Of a stretch of DNA of 64,000 nt, positions 11,221 through 23,295 are shown one piece after another; the first letter of the stretch is position 1; every line of letters starts with the position of its first letter. This stretch comes from Hymenolepis diminuta (Eukaryota; Platyhelminthes; Cestoda; Cyclophyllidea; Hymenolepididae). The stretch spans positions 582,856 to 646,855 of the forward strand of contig CAADRB010000060.1 in NCBI GenBank assembly GCA_900708905.1, given 5' to 3'. The notes under the pieces were generated by a model. That model was not told the origin of the DNA and did not search any database. It was given only the letters and a program-made list of their open reading frames with translations. The position numbers and the translations under genes are program-made.

Positions 11221-14200
11221 TGAGTTATTTGTTTAGGAGTTTTCAGTTTTATCGCTTATGGTTATTACAAAACGTTGTTGTTTTGTTGACTTGAGATCAA
11301 TCAATTTTTAACATTTTTAAAAGGGAAAGCATATTTGAGGGCTTATCTGTGAGTCAATTTATTTGGATATCGCTGAGGTGTATATGAGTGTTTTTTTCAT
11401 ATTTCGTAATATATTACGTGGTGTATGTTCATTTTCGAAACTCAACGGCATTCACCAAATTGATGAATAATAAATAATTTCCTCTCGAATGGCTATTGGA
11501 TTTCGTAAAGTTTTGAAGTTTGTGATTTCGAGGTGATCTTGATGCGAGCATTTGTTCAAGTGATATTTTTTTCTATCTGACTGATTTGAAAAAGATGTAA
11601 TCTAACTCTAGATAGCTCACTCTCTTAATTTATATTTCTTGCTCCAGAAATTGTGTGATCTTCTTTTCAAACAGACAAATCGATGAATGATAAAATTGAA
11701 TTCTACCCCGCTATCTTTTCAATGAATAGTGACAGATTGAAATGACCAGGGTGTTTCAACTCTCGGTAAGTTGCATATACACTACTGATATATCTCACAA
11801 GCGAATAAATATGATGGAGAGGATGGTGAGAAGTCGAGTGAAGCTTCATTGTGAAATGATAATGGGGATAGAGGAACTGCCGGTGATGTTCTAGCAGCAT
11901 TTTGATATTTGAGACCGCCTTTGACAAGCAATTCTTTTTCCATTTCCGGTCGGTATGTTTATTCTCTAGCCAACGTTTTTATTCGGTTTATATTTGGATT
12001 ACTAGAATGGAATTGTCGAAAACTTTTGCTTGAATGCAGCCGGTATGACAAATCTCGTTAAACATTAATCAGGAGTCGACAATGGATAATGCATTCCGAC
12101 GATGGAATGGATCCAATAGGTCCCCTATTACTTAATGAGGATGTTCAGTTTGTTTTCACTAATTTCGTGGTTTTTCTGATGGTTGAGTCTTCCGTTGAAA
12201 CTTGTTTTATTTCCGCAGCTGTGATAGGAATATTCCGGATTGAGTCGACAAGAATGCAGTAAACGTCCTTTTCCAGAGATATGCTCGACCCAGTCTGTCT
12301 GTGAAAAGTGAAAGAAATCGTTTGATTATATTCTGTTCACCTCCAGTCGTTCCAATATCGGAATCGCTTTTCTTTTATTAACAGGTTCGCTGGAATTCTT
12401 TTAATTTTTATTCCACTTTCTAACCTTCGAGCTGGTTTTCGGATCTGTCACCTGAGTTAGAAGTGAGTTTTCGACAAGGAAGAGGTGAACTGCTTCAGTA
12501 GCTTCAATCCGTCCAACCAATGGAGATCCAGAGGATCCAAGTCAAGTTGATGTGTTACGAAGCATTTAAAAATACATCCGAACCCTTTCCCTGACGCTCA
12601 TCATTTTTTAGCACTGTCTGCCGAGCTGAGTCACCTAAGATATTGTAGGAGTGGTCTAAATGGATCTTTATTAAGGCACATCATATAGGAAAGGCAAGTA
12701 AATATGAAAAGGCATAAAGTCTATAAGTAGTTTAAAAAATGGCAATGAGGATCAAGAAGTACATAGTGTAGTAAAGATGAGGAGAGGCGTCCATCTTTTC
12801 TCGATGACTACATTCCTCTCTTGGTGAAAAAGTTCTGATCTTGCTGACGGCCATACTGTACTCCCTACTTTTGGTTTCCTCATTTGTTTATTTTCTGCAT
12901 GCTGGCGTGTGTGCTTCCGTAGTGGCATTGACGAGGTTGCTGCCTTATCAACTTGGTTGAGAGTTTGCGACAGCTTTGGCCTTATGTGTCAGCATCTCCT
13001 TAAGCACAGAAAACTATATTAATGGAATCTTTTGGGGGAGCTATTTTCAATAGAGTATTATCGAAATTTACAAAATCTCATTCAGATTACTATGGGCGCA
13101 ATGGTCCTCGTTGATAACATAATATAACTCAATACCCATCACCTTCAGGAGATCTGTTGAGAGTAAGAAGTGTATCAAGACGTTACTGATTTCTTTCAGA
13201 ACAGACCAAGATGTAGTCGTGTTAGAGGCTTTTGGCGACACACATCGGGGATGTATTACCCCTCTATTGGATGAAAAAATATGATTTTGTCTAAGAAAAA
13301 TTAAATGGACAACTTACTGTTAATTATAAGACTTTTATAATTGAATAAGTGAACTAAATTGCAAGGTCGTCTTATGTAATTTTGGGATAAAGCCTACCAC
13401 TAAGGCAATTACGTACTATCGTTGAGTTCTGGAGTTTGTGGCTATTTTGGTGGATAATCATGTCATAAAAACTTTTAGGTAAAGTTGAATGCTTTTATCT
13501 AAAAAGAAATTAAAGTAACAATTTAACATATTTATCAAGTTATTATTAATTCTTTAAAATTTATCGTAATTGTTAAAATACGCTACAATTGTGGATCTTT
13601 GTCTCGTCAGGAAGCTGAGTACTGTCGAATATGAATGCTACTCAAAGTTCGTTCTGTCCATGGAACTCAATGAACTCAGTTATTTCGAAACTCTCTAAGT
13701 AGTGGAAGACTTCTTTCTCTTCAACGCCGGCTTTAACTGCCTCAAACTCGTGGTGGAGCAGATGAGGACATTTAGGATTTTGTAGACATTACGATAGTTA
13801 TGTTCCCCGGAAGTTGGAAATTAATTAGATGAGAATTACTTAGAAAAGTTTTAATCGAAATAGTGAAACAGATATGAATGGAATGTTAACCAATTCTGTA
13901 CTGGCATTTATCATTTATAAAAGTTGGAAATTATGTTATATTGATAAAGAGCCACAACCGATTTCTCGGCTTTGTGTATACATACGCTTTATTCACCTTT
14001 CCAAGACTCTAATGCCTAATTATTTCTCATAAAGACTTATTCCCTTCACTGCTAACGTTATTTTGTTGCTGCCCGCACTTTAACTATTAATCTCCACGAT
14101 CCCATGAACATGACTCAGACTGTGTTTTCCTTTGATATAGATCTGCCACAATAAAGTCTGCCTCCACATTGTCATCCACACGCAAATGCGGCCTAGCATA

Positions 14201-15641
14201 AGGTAGAAATCAAGTTTGTAAAATTTTTGTTGTCTTAACGTTTGTTTTAAGAAGTTTTGGTAAATAAATTTTCAGCACGCGGAAGATATATGCATTTTTT
14301 AAATCAAAACTTGTGATTATCGAAAAGACAACAATAGAGCAATTTTTCTTTGTTTTAATTGACTCCACAAAGTTGGGAAGGGTTCCGATAATCACTGCGC
14401 CCCTCATTGAATGTAATTCCTTTAGACGAGGTAAGGGAATATAGAGATAGATAGAGTAAGGGGCAGAATAAATATGCGCTATCGCAACTTGTAGTCTGTA
14501 TTTAAAGTCTAGCCTTGTGAATTTAGATTAAATCTTGCAATCAAGTAATCCATGTTGTTTATTAATTTTGATTTAACGATGGATAAATATTTCCATTCCA
14601 GCATATGCTATAACTAATAGACTAAGTTTATATCAAATTCTCAAATTCGTCAGTAAAAAACAACTTGGTACATATGATTAACTTTGACCTTGTGATTGTC
14701 AGGTGAAAACATGAAAAAGATGTTGTTAAATGCAAAGGAAATACAAATACTCCTATTTTGATTAAAAAAGGCTTTATGAAAACTTAAGAGTATGTATTGC
14801 CTGCGCACACTGTATTACAAGTTAGAAGTATCTCTCCCGGTATGGCCTATTTACTGACTCACATCTAATTATGACTAGGGGATTCTTTATTGATCGTCCA
14901 TCCCACAATCACAGACTGTCTCATACACGTTATGACCAGTCAGCGCCTTAATGGCTAACTTATTTCCTAATTGCTGCACTTCAATTCTGACCCCCTTTTC
15001 TCTCCTCACAATTCCTTTCTCTATTTCTTTCTACCTTCCCCTCTTATTCATTTTCCGAGTGTTTAATGACCATTTGTCTAACCCAACTATTGTCTCCACA
15101 CTGATAAATGACTGTTGTTTCCTGTTTGCTTTAGGTGGACAAGCCTATTTGGTCAGTCGACTAAGTAGTCTTAATTGTAAATGGGGCATAACGTTTAATT
15201 TCCAGAGGCTTTCTACCATTTGTTTAGATAACATATTCATTTTAATCTACTAAACATCACAAAATCACCAAAAGTCACAAATTTGGTTTGTATTAATGTA
15301 CATTTGATGATTTTTTAAAAATAACATTTAATGTAATTATTATGGGAAAAACGAATTTTATTAGGAATTGAAAACATATTCAGTTTATCGTAAACAGAAT
15401 AAATGATAAAATAAGGCTCCTTCATCCTATTGGGCAGAAATGATAAAGCTTTTTAATTAAATCTGGAGAATCGCATTGGTATAAGTCGATAACCGTGTAA
15501 GGTATATATTGTCAAATCATTTATTTTTAACCACAACTAATAAAATTAACGGTCTTTATTATTTGTCATTTTAATCTGTTACTATATCCATTTAGAAATT
15601 TAGATATACAATAATATGGTTATTTGAAAATGGTTCTGTTC
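11221..15641. other. Intergenic region, nothing recognised
   Basis: No finger exons or relics found on either strand. A pyrimidine-rich patch lies at about 14980-15060; its 100-codon open stretch is hydrophobic and looks compositional. Confidence 0.6.
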
Positions 15642-15695
15642 GACCTTCTCTATGGGCACGCCCATTTAGAATATATTGCGAAATATTTTACTAAA
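15642..15695 (+). promoter_or_regulatory. Conserved 5' region of gene B
   Basis: GACCTTC 54 nt before the ATG, then GGCACGCCCATTTAGAATAT. It matches gene C (GAGCGCGCGTCTTAGAATTT) in position and order of blocks. Confidence 0.4.
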
Positions 15696-15708
15696 ATGTC
15701 TGAGTTTG
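15696..15708 (+). CDS. Gene B exon 1, micro-exon (MSEF)
   Basis: ATG TCT GAG TTT G with donor GTAAGT; same encoded residues and remainder as gene A. Confidence 0.78.
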
Positions 15709-18700
15709 GTAAGTTGCAAAATATGATAATTGTCTGCATATATTGGTTTTCTTTTAAATGGCCTTCTTGGAGAGATTTAACAAATAAGATTTTAAAACGT
15801 AAATGCACTATTGCAGATTCTTAGATGCGAAGTTTCTATTAGATTTTTATTTAAATCATGATTATTTATCAAGATAGAACTTAATCATCTCACAGGAGGA
15901 TATTAATAGTTGATCCTTTTTCAGTATAAAAACCGTATTTGATATAAACGTCATTTCGTGCGCAATGTTTTTTTTAAACTATTATCACAGAATACATGTT
16001 TTTTATATGTTATACTTTCTCACGAATAAAAATTTATCCCTCTGTAATCATGTTAGTGTCTTATACTACGCTTTTACTTAGAGTGACTTTCTGTAAACTT
16101 AGAACCTCCATTTGTTTCGACTGAACCTGATGAGCTACTTTCAGCTTTTGGCTATAATATTAAAACAGAACTGAATAACATGAGTAAGTCTTATTTTTGT
16201 ATTCTTTTTCATGCAGAAACCGATTGCTATATATCGTGAAGACTAAACAAAATTAATACCAATATTGACACTAGAATAATTGATTTGGACCTAATGACTG
16301 TTGAATCTTATCCGAGCACATTTCAAACATACAATTTAGGTACAGAGAGAAAAGTTTATAAGTTCCTGAACTCTGGCTGTCTTTCTTTGGACTATACTCC
16401 CTCTGACCTTAAACTCTCTACATTCAGGTGATTTCGAGTAGTCAGTATATCTCGGTTGGCTGAATGTCTTTTAATGTTATGGACCTGCACTTATTGGGTT
16501 TGAGCCTTCGTACTCCCCTCTATTTCAGTCCCAATCTGAATGTAAATCAGAAGTAGGTAAAATAATCATATTATGTCCTTCTTATTCTCTATAACATTGT
16601 TGCAGCTTGTGATCTATGAATATCAGGAACCTCTAAATTATTTAAGTGTTAAAAACGCGTTCATTGTCTTGTATTCGGTTTTTGTTCATTTGTTCGGTGT
16701 AAGGAGTAAATGGATATTTTCCATATAGAATCACTAAGTTTAAATTATAATTCACGTGTGTTATTTCTTACGTAGAATAACATTCACACATACAGGGCGT
16801 TGGGGTATATCTTGTAAAGGTCCAAACTAGAGCAGCTTAACGACTCAATGCGTTTATTTTATTAGATTTCGGATGCGTCTAATCGAATGTAAGTAAGTTT
16901 AGTGAAATGGTCATTTGACCATTTGATGAGCAGGTAGCTCGTAGGGAATATTTGGGATAGAAAGTTTGCCCACAAATTGGATGATAAATATTTTCAAATA
17001 GCTTTTTTATTTTGTAGATTTCAAGTGTGAAATATGTGCAAAATCCTTCACCAAAGCTGCCTACCTCAGAAAACATGTGTTGGGTGTTCACGAAAGTATG
17101 CATTCCGTTTACTCCCTCTTCTCTCCTATCTTCTAAATTTGATTTCATTTTTAGGATGCCTTTAGGAAGACCACCGTTTTTATTGCTGTTAGACATCCCA
17201 TTCAATATTATGGTTATTTTTTAAAACCATCTGTAGTGAATTTTTTCTTTCTTTTATAAATTTAGGACTGGACACAAAGCATATCCTGTCCTGGTGGCAA
17301 ATAGCTTTCCTTGAGCGCCGTCATGTTTGAACCTACCATGAATAGACGGATTTAGTTATTCCTATAAATTATCTTTGAGTATATTGGGACGGTAGTCTTA
17401 CGGAATGGACATGTTCTGACTTTTATTTCTGCACAGTGAAGTAGTCCTGGCATAGTATTTTAGACATGCACAACTGAGGCTTTATAGTTCGTTGTTTTAT
17501 ATTTATCAGCGAGAAACGTTAATCTCATTCCTTACCTTTATTCCATCCTTAGAAGGTAGAGATTATCGAATATTGTACGATGCAAACGATATGGATCAAG
17601 CCGATTCAGTGATTGCCATAGTCAATGTATCAAGTAATTGGAAGTGAAGAGGTTTAATTATATTTGTCGGGAAACAGTCAAAATCTATGTGTAGTTCGCT
17701 AGGCGAATGGGTTTATTGGTATTGATAGGTTCTTAATGCCCAGAAGATAATGCAACAGCTAGTCAGACCGAAGTTACCCCATTTCAAGTCCTATTGTCGT
17801 AGTACAGAGCTGAGGGGTTCAATTTATTCATACCTCGCGGTCTCTAAACTGATATGGAAATTGGATTTAATTATCAAATTGCAGTCCCTGTTGATAGGAA
17901 ACCATAATTTTTTCTAAATATTCTATCACAATTGATGCTTATTAGGTCACTGAAGCTAAATTTTCACTCATTTGTATTGTTAATTGATTGATGACTAATA
18001 GTTATTCTTATAGATCTGATACCATTCCGGTGTGAAGAATGCGATTGTTCCTTCAAAACCAAACGCAGTCTACAGTTCCATGTGGATGGGGTTCACAGAA
18101 GTAAGCATTTATTTTGTGTGCACTACTTGTGTAATTTCAGTAGGCTTTCTTGTGTTGATATAATTTTGATGTTATATTGCCCGCTGAATGACATCTTGTA
18201 CGATGGCTCTAGAATTACTCACACTCTTGGTGCTTTTCTCCTCTATTTGTGTTGTGATTTCATGTGTTTGGTTCCCTTTTTGATGTGTTGTGAATCGGGG
18301 CCACATGTTAGAATAATTCAAAGCACATGTTGCTAGAACAGTTCGAATGTGGTCCAAAAGTCCACCCCAATTTATCGCTGAAAACATGAAGTTATTTGGT
18401 GTTAATGACGTGCAATCTGATTTCCCATATTCGTTAGATTTTAGGGTATTAATTTAATATTTAAAATGATTTTAATTTGATTTCTTTCTTTTCTAATGAC
18501 ATTTTGTACATGCCTTTTAAATTACCCCATCTCGTAACGTTCTTTTGTTGATTATAGTCGGTAGACTTGTGGCTTTCGTGTTCATGTTAGCATTATTGAA
18601 TCCTTTATTTTGATATTTCACTATTGTCTGAACGAACGACATCTGACAACGTACAGAAAGGCATAATAATTGATAACAATTTCCAATTTTGCAGACTTCA

Positions 18701-20243
18701 GGCCCTTCAAGTGCGAACAATGTGAGAAATCTTTTTCTCGATCATACCATCTCAAGGAGCATGTGAAGAACGTTCATGGAAGTAAGCGTTTATCATTTGC
18801 TCCTTATTAAGTCGAATAACAAACAAAGCTTGAGAGATGCGGGCATTTAATAATAAGAAACGGAAGTCAGTAGACGGTTAGGGTGAGCTTTACTGAGAAA
18901 CTGCGAAGTAGGAGATAAGGAGGACAGGACAGGAGAGCTGTGAGGGTGGACAGATGCCGTTTATATTTTATTGAAGGAATGGTGCTTTGAAGGTTACTGT
19001 GTGTAAATCGTTTGGTTCGAGGTGATTCAGTGATTAGCGCATTCGGATGGCTCAGTCAATGAAGCTATTGAAGCAGTTGAAACGTTGAAAGAATAAGTAA
19101 AAACGGATTTTAATCGCCGTATGGAACGCATTCTATTTTAGTTGTTACTGGAGTTTTGAAACCTCTCACTCGCTCATTTTGTAAGATTTCAATGCTGTAG
19201 TACTTCTAAGCAGATCTAGTTCTGCTTTTATGATATATTCACCCACTTGATATCACCATACTACGGTTGGCTCAGACTGGAGAGTGAATATTAAGACGGT
19301 GTGCAGTTAATCCAAAACATTTATTGATTAAACAGGCATTTTATAGGAATATCTTCATGTTGAGAGATCACAACACCACCGGACTTACAACAGTTTTCGC
19401 CCCGAATAACTGTTAAGCTGTCAGGAGTGGTGTGAGCCCATGTCTTGATATGGATGATGGACGGCTTGGAGACAGCCGGAGTTAAGATATGAACACTGCA
19501 TCCATGTTTTTTCATACTCCTATCCTTGAGCAAGCGAAAATGTAGGACGATTATTGGATCAAATTAATCAGTTGGGAGTGTAATAAATTTTAAAGCCCTT
19601 TTCTTGGTGCTCAAAGTTTAACTTTCATTGACGCCCTCCTGTCCAAGCAGGTATTGATTTAAATTTGAATAACTTTTTAAAGATAAAATTCTATTTTCTA
19701 GGAACACGGTCTATGCTTGTAGCTAGAAAAAGAGTTGGATTTCGAATTTTGGGGGTTTTCATCAATAACCCTTGAATCAATAAGCGGTTGTGTTTATAAA
19801 CTGTTTTCTTTTTTGATGAGCAGGTTTGAGGCCTTTCAGATGCGAAGTCTGCCTAAAGGAGTTTTACGTACGAAAAAATCTTCTCCAACACATAACTGCC
19901 ATTCATAAAGGTAAAAAATGAATTTTTTCACGTATTCCCCAAAATGTGTTGAAGATCATTTGCTTCTAAGAAATATTGTGTTTTGTTTTTCAGGTGAGAG
20001 GCCTTATGTCTGCAGTTATTGTAGTAAGGCCTTCAAAAGCAAATATTACGTTAAGAAGCACATAGGAAGATTGCATAAAGGTGCGTTGTGGTCTTTTCTT
20101 ATTGGCCATTTTCATTTAGATTGACCACACTTTGGCATATAAGCTCGGAGAATTTTATTTTAGGTCAAGTTGAGGAGGAAGAACCCCATCTGAACGCAAC
20201 TAGCACAGTAATTAAATCTGAACTGGATTATGAAAGCTTTTAA
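15696..20243 (+). CDS. Gene B: five-finger C2H2 zinc-finger protein, complete
   Basis: Exons 15696-15708, 16103-16183, 17018-17095, 18014-18100, 18695-18781, 19824-19910, 19994-20080 and 20164-20243 join to 600 nt, i.e. 199 aa plus stop, with no break. All introns are GT-AG and phase 1. Order: MSEF, acidic segment ending with N-I-K-T-E, five fingers (types 1, X, 3, 5, 6), then an acidic tail with V-I-K-S-E near the C-terminus. The short linkers and five contiguous fingers fit a sequence-specific DNA-binding protein. The two I-K-x-E motifs match the SUMO consensus. Target unknown. This is the best-preserved member in the window. Confidence 0.88.
16103..16183 (+). CDS. Gene B exon 2, acidic exon with I-K-T-E
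   Basis: Acceptor AACTTAG, donor GTAAGT, 81 nt, phase 1/1. Starts E-P-P-F-V and carries N-I-K-T-E near its end. Same length as exon 2 of C and both copies on the minus strand. Confidence 0.82.
17018..17095 (+). CDS. Gene B finger 1 (type 1, 78 nt)
   Basis: Acceptor TTTGTAG, donor GTATGC. Ligands CEIC and H-VLGV-H, helix contacts K, A, Y, K. Only a few substitutions from gene A finger 1. Confidence 0.9.
17910..18740 (+). repeat. 831-bp tract identical to 9428-10258
   Basis: Partner of the tract in gene A. Just upstream (17870-17909) the two loci still align but with many differences, so the sharp onset of identity lies within an older paralogous region. Confidence 0.9.
18014..18100 (+). CDS. 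Gene B finger 2 (type X)
   Basis: Identical in sequence to gene A finger 4, because it lies inside the identical tract. CEEC ligands, helix contacts T, R, S, F. Confidence 0.9.
18695..18781 (+). CDS. Gene B finger 3 (type 3)
   Basis: Identical to gene A finger 5 up to 18740, then differs; helix contacts R, Y, H, E. Donor GTAAGC. Confidence 0.9.
19824..19910 (+). CDS. Gene B finger 4 (type 5)
   Basis: Acceptor GAGCAG, donor GTAAAA, linker LRPF, ligands CEVC and H-ITAI-H, helix contacts V, K, N, Q. Confidence 0.9.
19994..20080 (+). CDS. Gene B finger 5 (type 6)
   Basis: Acceptor TTTCAG, linker KGERPY, ligands CSYC and H-IGRL-H, helix contacts S, Y, Y, K. Donor GTGCGT. Confidence 0.9.
20164..20243 (+). 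CDS. Gene B C-terminal tail exon
   Basis: Starts Q-V-E-E-E-E, carries V-I-K-S-E-L-D and ends E-S-F then TAA. Strongly acidic. Confidence 0.85.
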
Positions 20244-20266
20244 TAGTATTTTTTTAATTTTTTTTT

Positions 20267-20272
20267 AATAAA
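20267..20272 (+). terminator. Polyadenylation signal of gene B
   Basis: AATAAA 24 nt after the TAA, after a T run as in gene A. Confidence 0.75.
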
Positions 20273-22229
20273 TAAGACTCATTTGTATCATACCAAGCCC
20301 TGTTAGACCTTTTTGACTTTACATTATCAAGGTATTTTTCGTATTGGTGTATTGAGATACCACGAAATGCATTTAAGCGTTTTGTTCGGGAAGTGTTTTG
20401 ATTTTATGTAATGGTTTGTCTTTGGACGTGTTTTCAGTGGAGAAATTTTACAAGTTTAACCTCTATTAATAGTTTAGTGGAAACAATTTTGTCAGCATAT
20501 CCTTAATGAGTTGATTTAATCTGATTCTTCCGTGATGATGAACCGTATGGTTCTTAATGTATAATGGAGTCTCTTACACTCTCCCCTTCTCTTGCGATAA
20601 GCAAAGTTTCCTTTGCTCTTCCAAGATAATGAATTTAGGTGAGAGGTTTAGATCACGACAAATGCCCTCAAATCGAGTAGAAGAGAATTAGGTGACATTA
20701 CAGAACATGATAATTTTTAGTGTGCTATGAGTCGCGAATACCTCGCAAAAGTTGTTAATAACGGTATCGATTGTAGCAAATTTAAGGCAGATCTATTATG
20801 ATAAGATGGAAGAATCCTTGAATCGGCCCAGCAGGACTGAGATTAATGTGAAGCCAAGAAGATTTAGCTTGAGGGCAAATAGTTGAATCCTGCCTCACCC
20901 ATTTCGAATTATGGGTAGAGTTAAGGAGAACATTAGAGGAGGAATAGTGGTTTATGACCCTGGATCAATATCATTTAACCGACATTTTGATATACCATAA
21001 AAACAGATTGGGGATGAATTTTCCTCCGAGAAGGCTAAAGTATCACTCTGTTGTACTTTAGCAGATTCGACAGCCTGGGCTCCTGTATATACATCCTATC
21101 GTGTTGTGTGACGAAAACCATTCTTTAGAATTGGAACACAAAGTTCCTTTAGTCTATGCGGTATCAATTTCCAAAAAGAAATGAAAGTGAGAGTTTGAGA
21201 TGTTTACCCATTCATTAATAATTATTTAGAATTCTAAATAATTGGTAAATTACACTAAAATTGTTGTTCATTGTTGAGCGCAATTTGAAAAAATAGAAAA
21301 TTTTGCCTAATCCCGAGTTAATATTCAAGTCATCGGATTGTGATTATTTTGGAAGGCTTCTAAGACTGTAATAAGTGGCGAGAAGCAATTATTAAATTCT
21401 CTGAAATTTTCTACAATTTCGAAATCAAAAGTTTCACAAGTCTCTTAATAATCGGTGGATTTTTCGCAATTGTTTGTGATGTTCAACAGTTCTTTCTGGT
21501 AAATTTGAAGGTTCTAAACATGCGGATTGTCCTATTGCGTCTATGCCCCTTGCTCTCTCATTTTATTCTAAGAAACCTTCTGCACCCGCTGAAATTCGCG
21601 ATCCTGTAGCTGGTGAAGATATCGCCAAAATGTTCCCGAGTTTAATCATGATCCTAAATCAGGCTAATTATTTGATTCGCGGTAAAATTTATTGTCAACT
21701 ATTCATAAGATTAACATATTTCTTAAAACAGACATGCTGGTTCAATAAATGTTTCCAACATCTTTACTTGAGTCTTAATCAATAGCACTTTCGATATTAG
21801 GAAAGGTCAAAGTTTGACCTTTATGATGTTTAGGAGAGAATATAATTAGATAGTTATGAAATATCAATGGGAAAAGCAGATCGATTCTGCATCAATCACC
21901 CCTATACATATCCTAAAAGGCAACAAGTCGCCGGCGAGAAATACGGGACCTACTGAAAGACTCCAGACGAATCCAAACTCATGGTTCTACGAAGAAATTA
22001 CGACTTAGAGGTGGAGGTGGCAAGGAGTAAATTTAATTATGGAAAATAATAAGATATTTTCTCTCAACGAAATTAATATTTTTATTCTTCTTCTCATTAT
22101 TGTTGAAGCAAGTGTTGTTATTGTTTTTGCGAACTAATATGAATTACGATTGGGACTTTATTATGCTATCGCTATAACAACAAGGATTTTTGACTTTCTT
22201 CTCCAAGGCTTGGGCTATTGACTTGTAGA
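20273..22229. other. Intergenic region, nothing recognised
   Basis: No finger exons. An 80-codon open stretch at 21543-21785 has no visible motif. Confidence 0.55.
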
Positions 22230-23295
22230 ATAAAACAGTTCTCACTAAACATAATTGATATTCATGGAAGTAAGGGCTTATTATCTGATTACTCTTATGT
22301 TGAACACCGGACTGCTTTTGTACAAATGCTTTTTCATGCCTATCTACTTCGATTAGTAGAAGTGATGGCGTTTATATGTCGCAAATGAGGCAGATCATTC
22401 GATTACGCGCGCAGTCTAAAAACTCATGTAAATAGCGTTCATGGAGGTAAGAATAGAAATACGCTTTATATTTGTAGAGGAAGAAATATTAACAATTTGT
22501 ATTTGAAGTTTTTAAATTATATAACCTAGAAATATTCAGTTTTTTTCTGTGTTTATAAAAATTTTCGCTTCATGGGTACCCGTTTTTTATCGATGAGCCT
22601 TTTAAATGCGAAGTCTGTTGAAAAAATTTTTGCAGACGTGATGACCTCATTCACCACACAGCTGGCGTTAATAATTGTAAAGATAATTATTCTTTTCCCA
22701 CATATTCCTCAAATACAAGGCCTGTGAAGGTCACAACGCTACCAAGGCTGATCAGGAGAACCTCACGTGCGCTAGAACATTCTCGAAAGTGCGGGTATGT
22801 AACCGATCACGTAGCGAACAAGCACAGACGTGTGTGCAGAGGCCTCCTCAGCCAGTCACCAATCGGTATCCCTGTAGCCTAGCGTTGTTGGTATTAAATG
22901 ACTAAGACTTTGACAACAGGCCATGATTGAGCAATAAACCCTCTCCACTCAATATCTTGTTCTTATTGCTTTGGACATAACCTGGCCAATTTTGGGAGCA
23001 AATTTATAATAGAGGACTGTGCTAGAGGCTATTTGGATTGCTTGGGAGGACTACTTAGATGTAGCAACAGGCTTATGGGTGTAGCATCCCCTACAGGCCT
23101 TATAGCTGCTAATTTTACGGCACGGCCCTCAAATCCTATTAAGAGACACGGAAGTAACTTTTGCTTTTTTGCATATTAATTTGGAAGTCCTTGACTAATT
23201 TCAGATTGATTTGCGGAGGAAGCTCGAAATAATGCAAAAAATTCACTGAATCTGACCGGTGCAAAGGTGCAAAACTGAATCAGAATAGAGACCCC
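22230..23295 (+). pseudogene. Decayed zinc-finger gene copy
   Basis: Relics in normal order: end of a type 3 exon (to 22269, followed by GTAAGG); a type 4 exon 22360-22446, correct length, with the second Cys codon changed to TGA; a type 5 exon at about 22595-22676, with a TGA after the second Cys and the last His changed to Asn; type 6-like pieces at about 22735-22820 and 23096-23157; and a tail exon from 23205 (after TTTCAG) whose first full codon is TGA but which still aligns to the gene A tail. No N-terminal exons found. Confidence 0.75.

Noticed and set aside
14951..15253. 100-codon hydrophobic open stretch
   Set aside because: Made by a pyrimidine-rich patch; no start context, domain or neighbour support.
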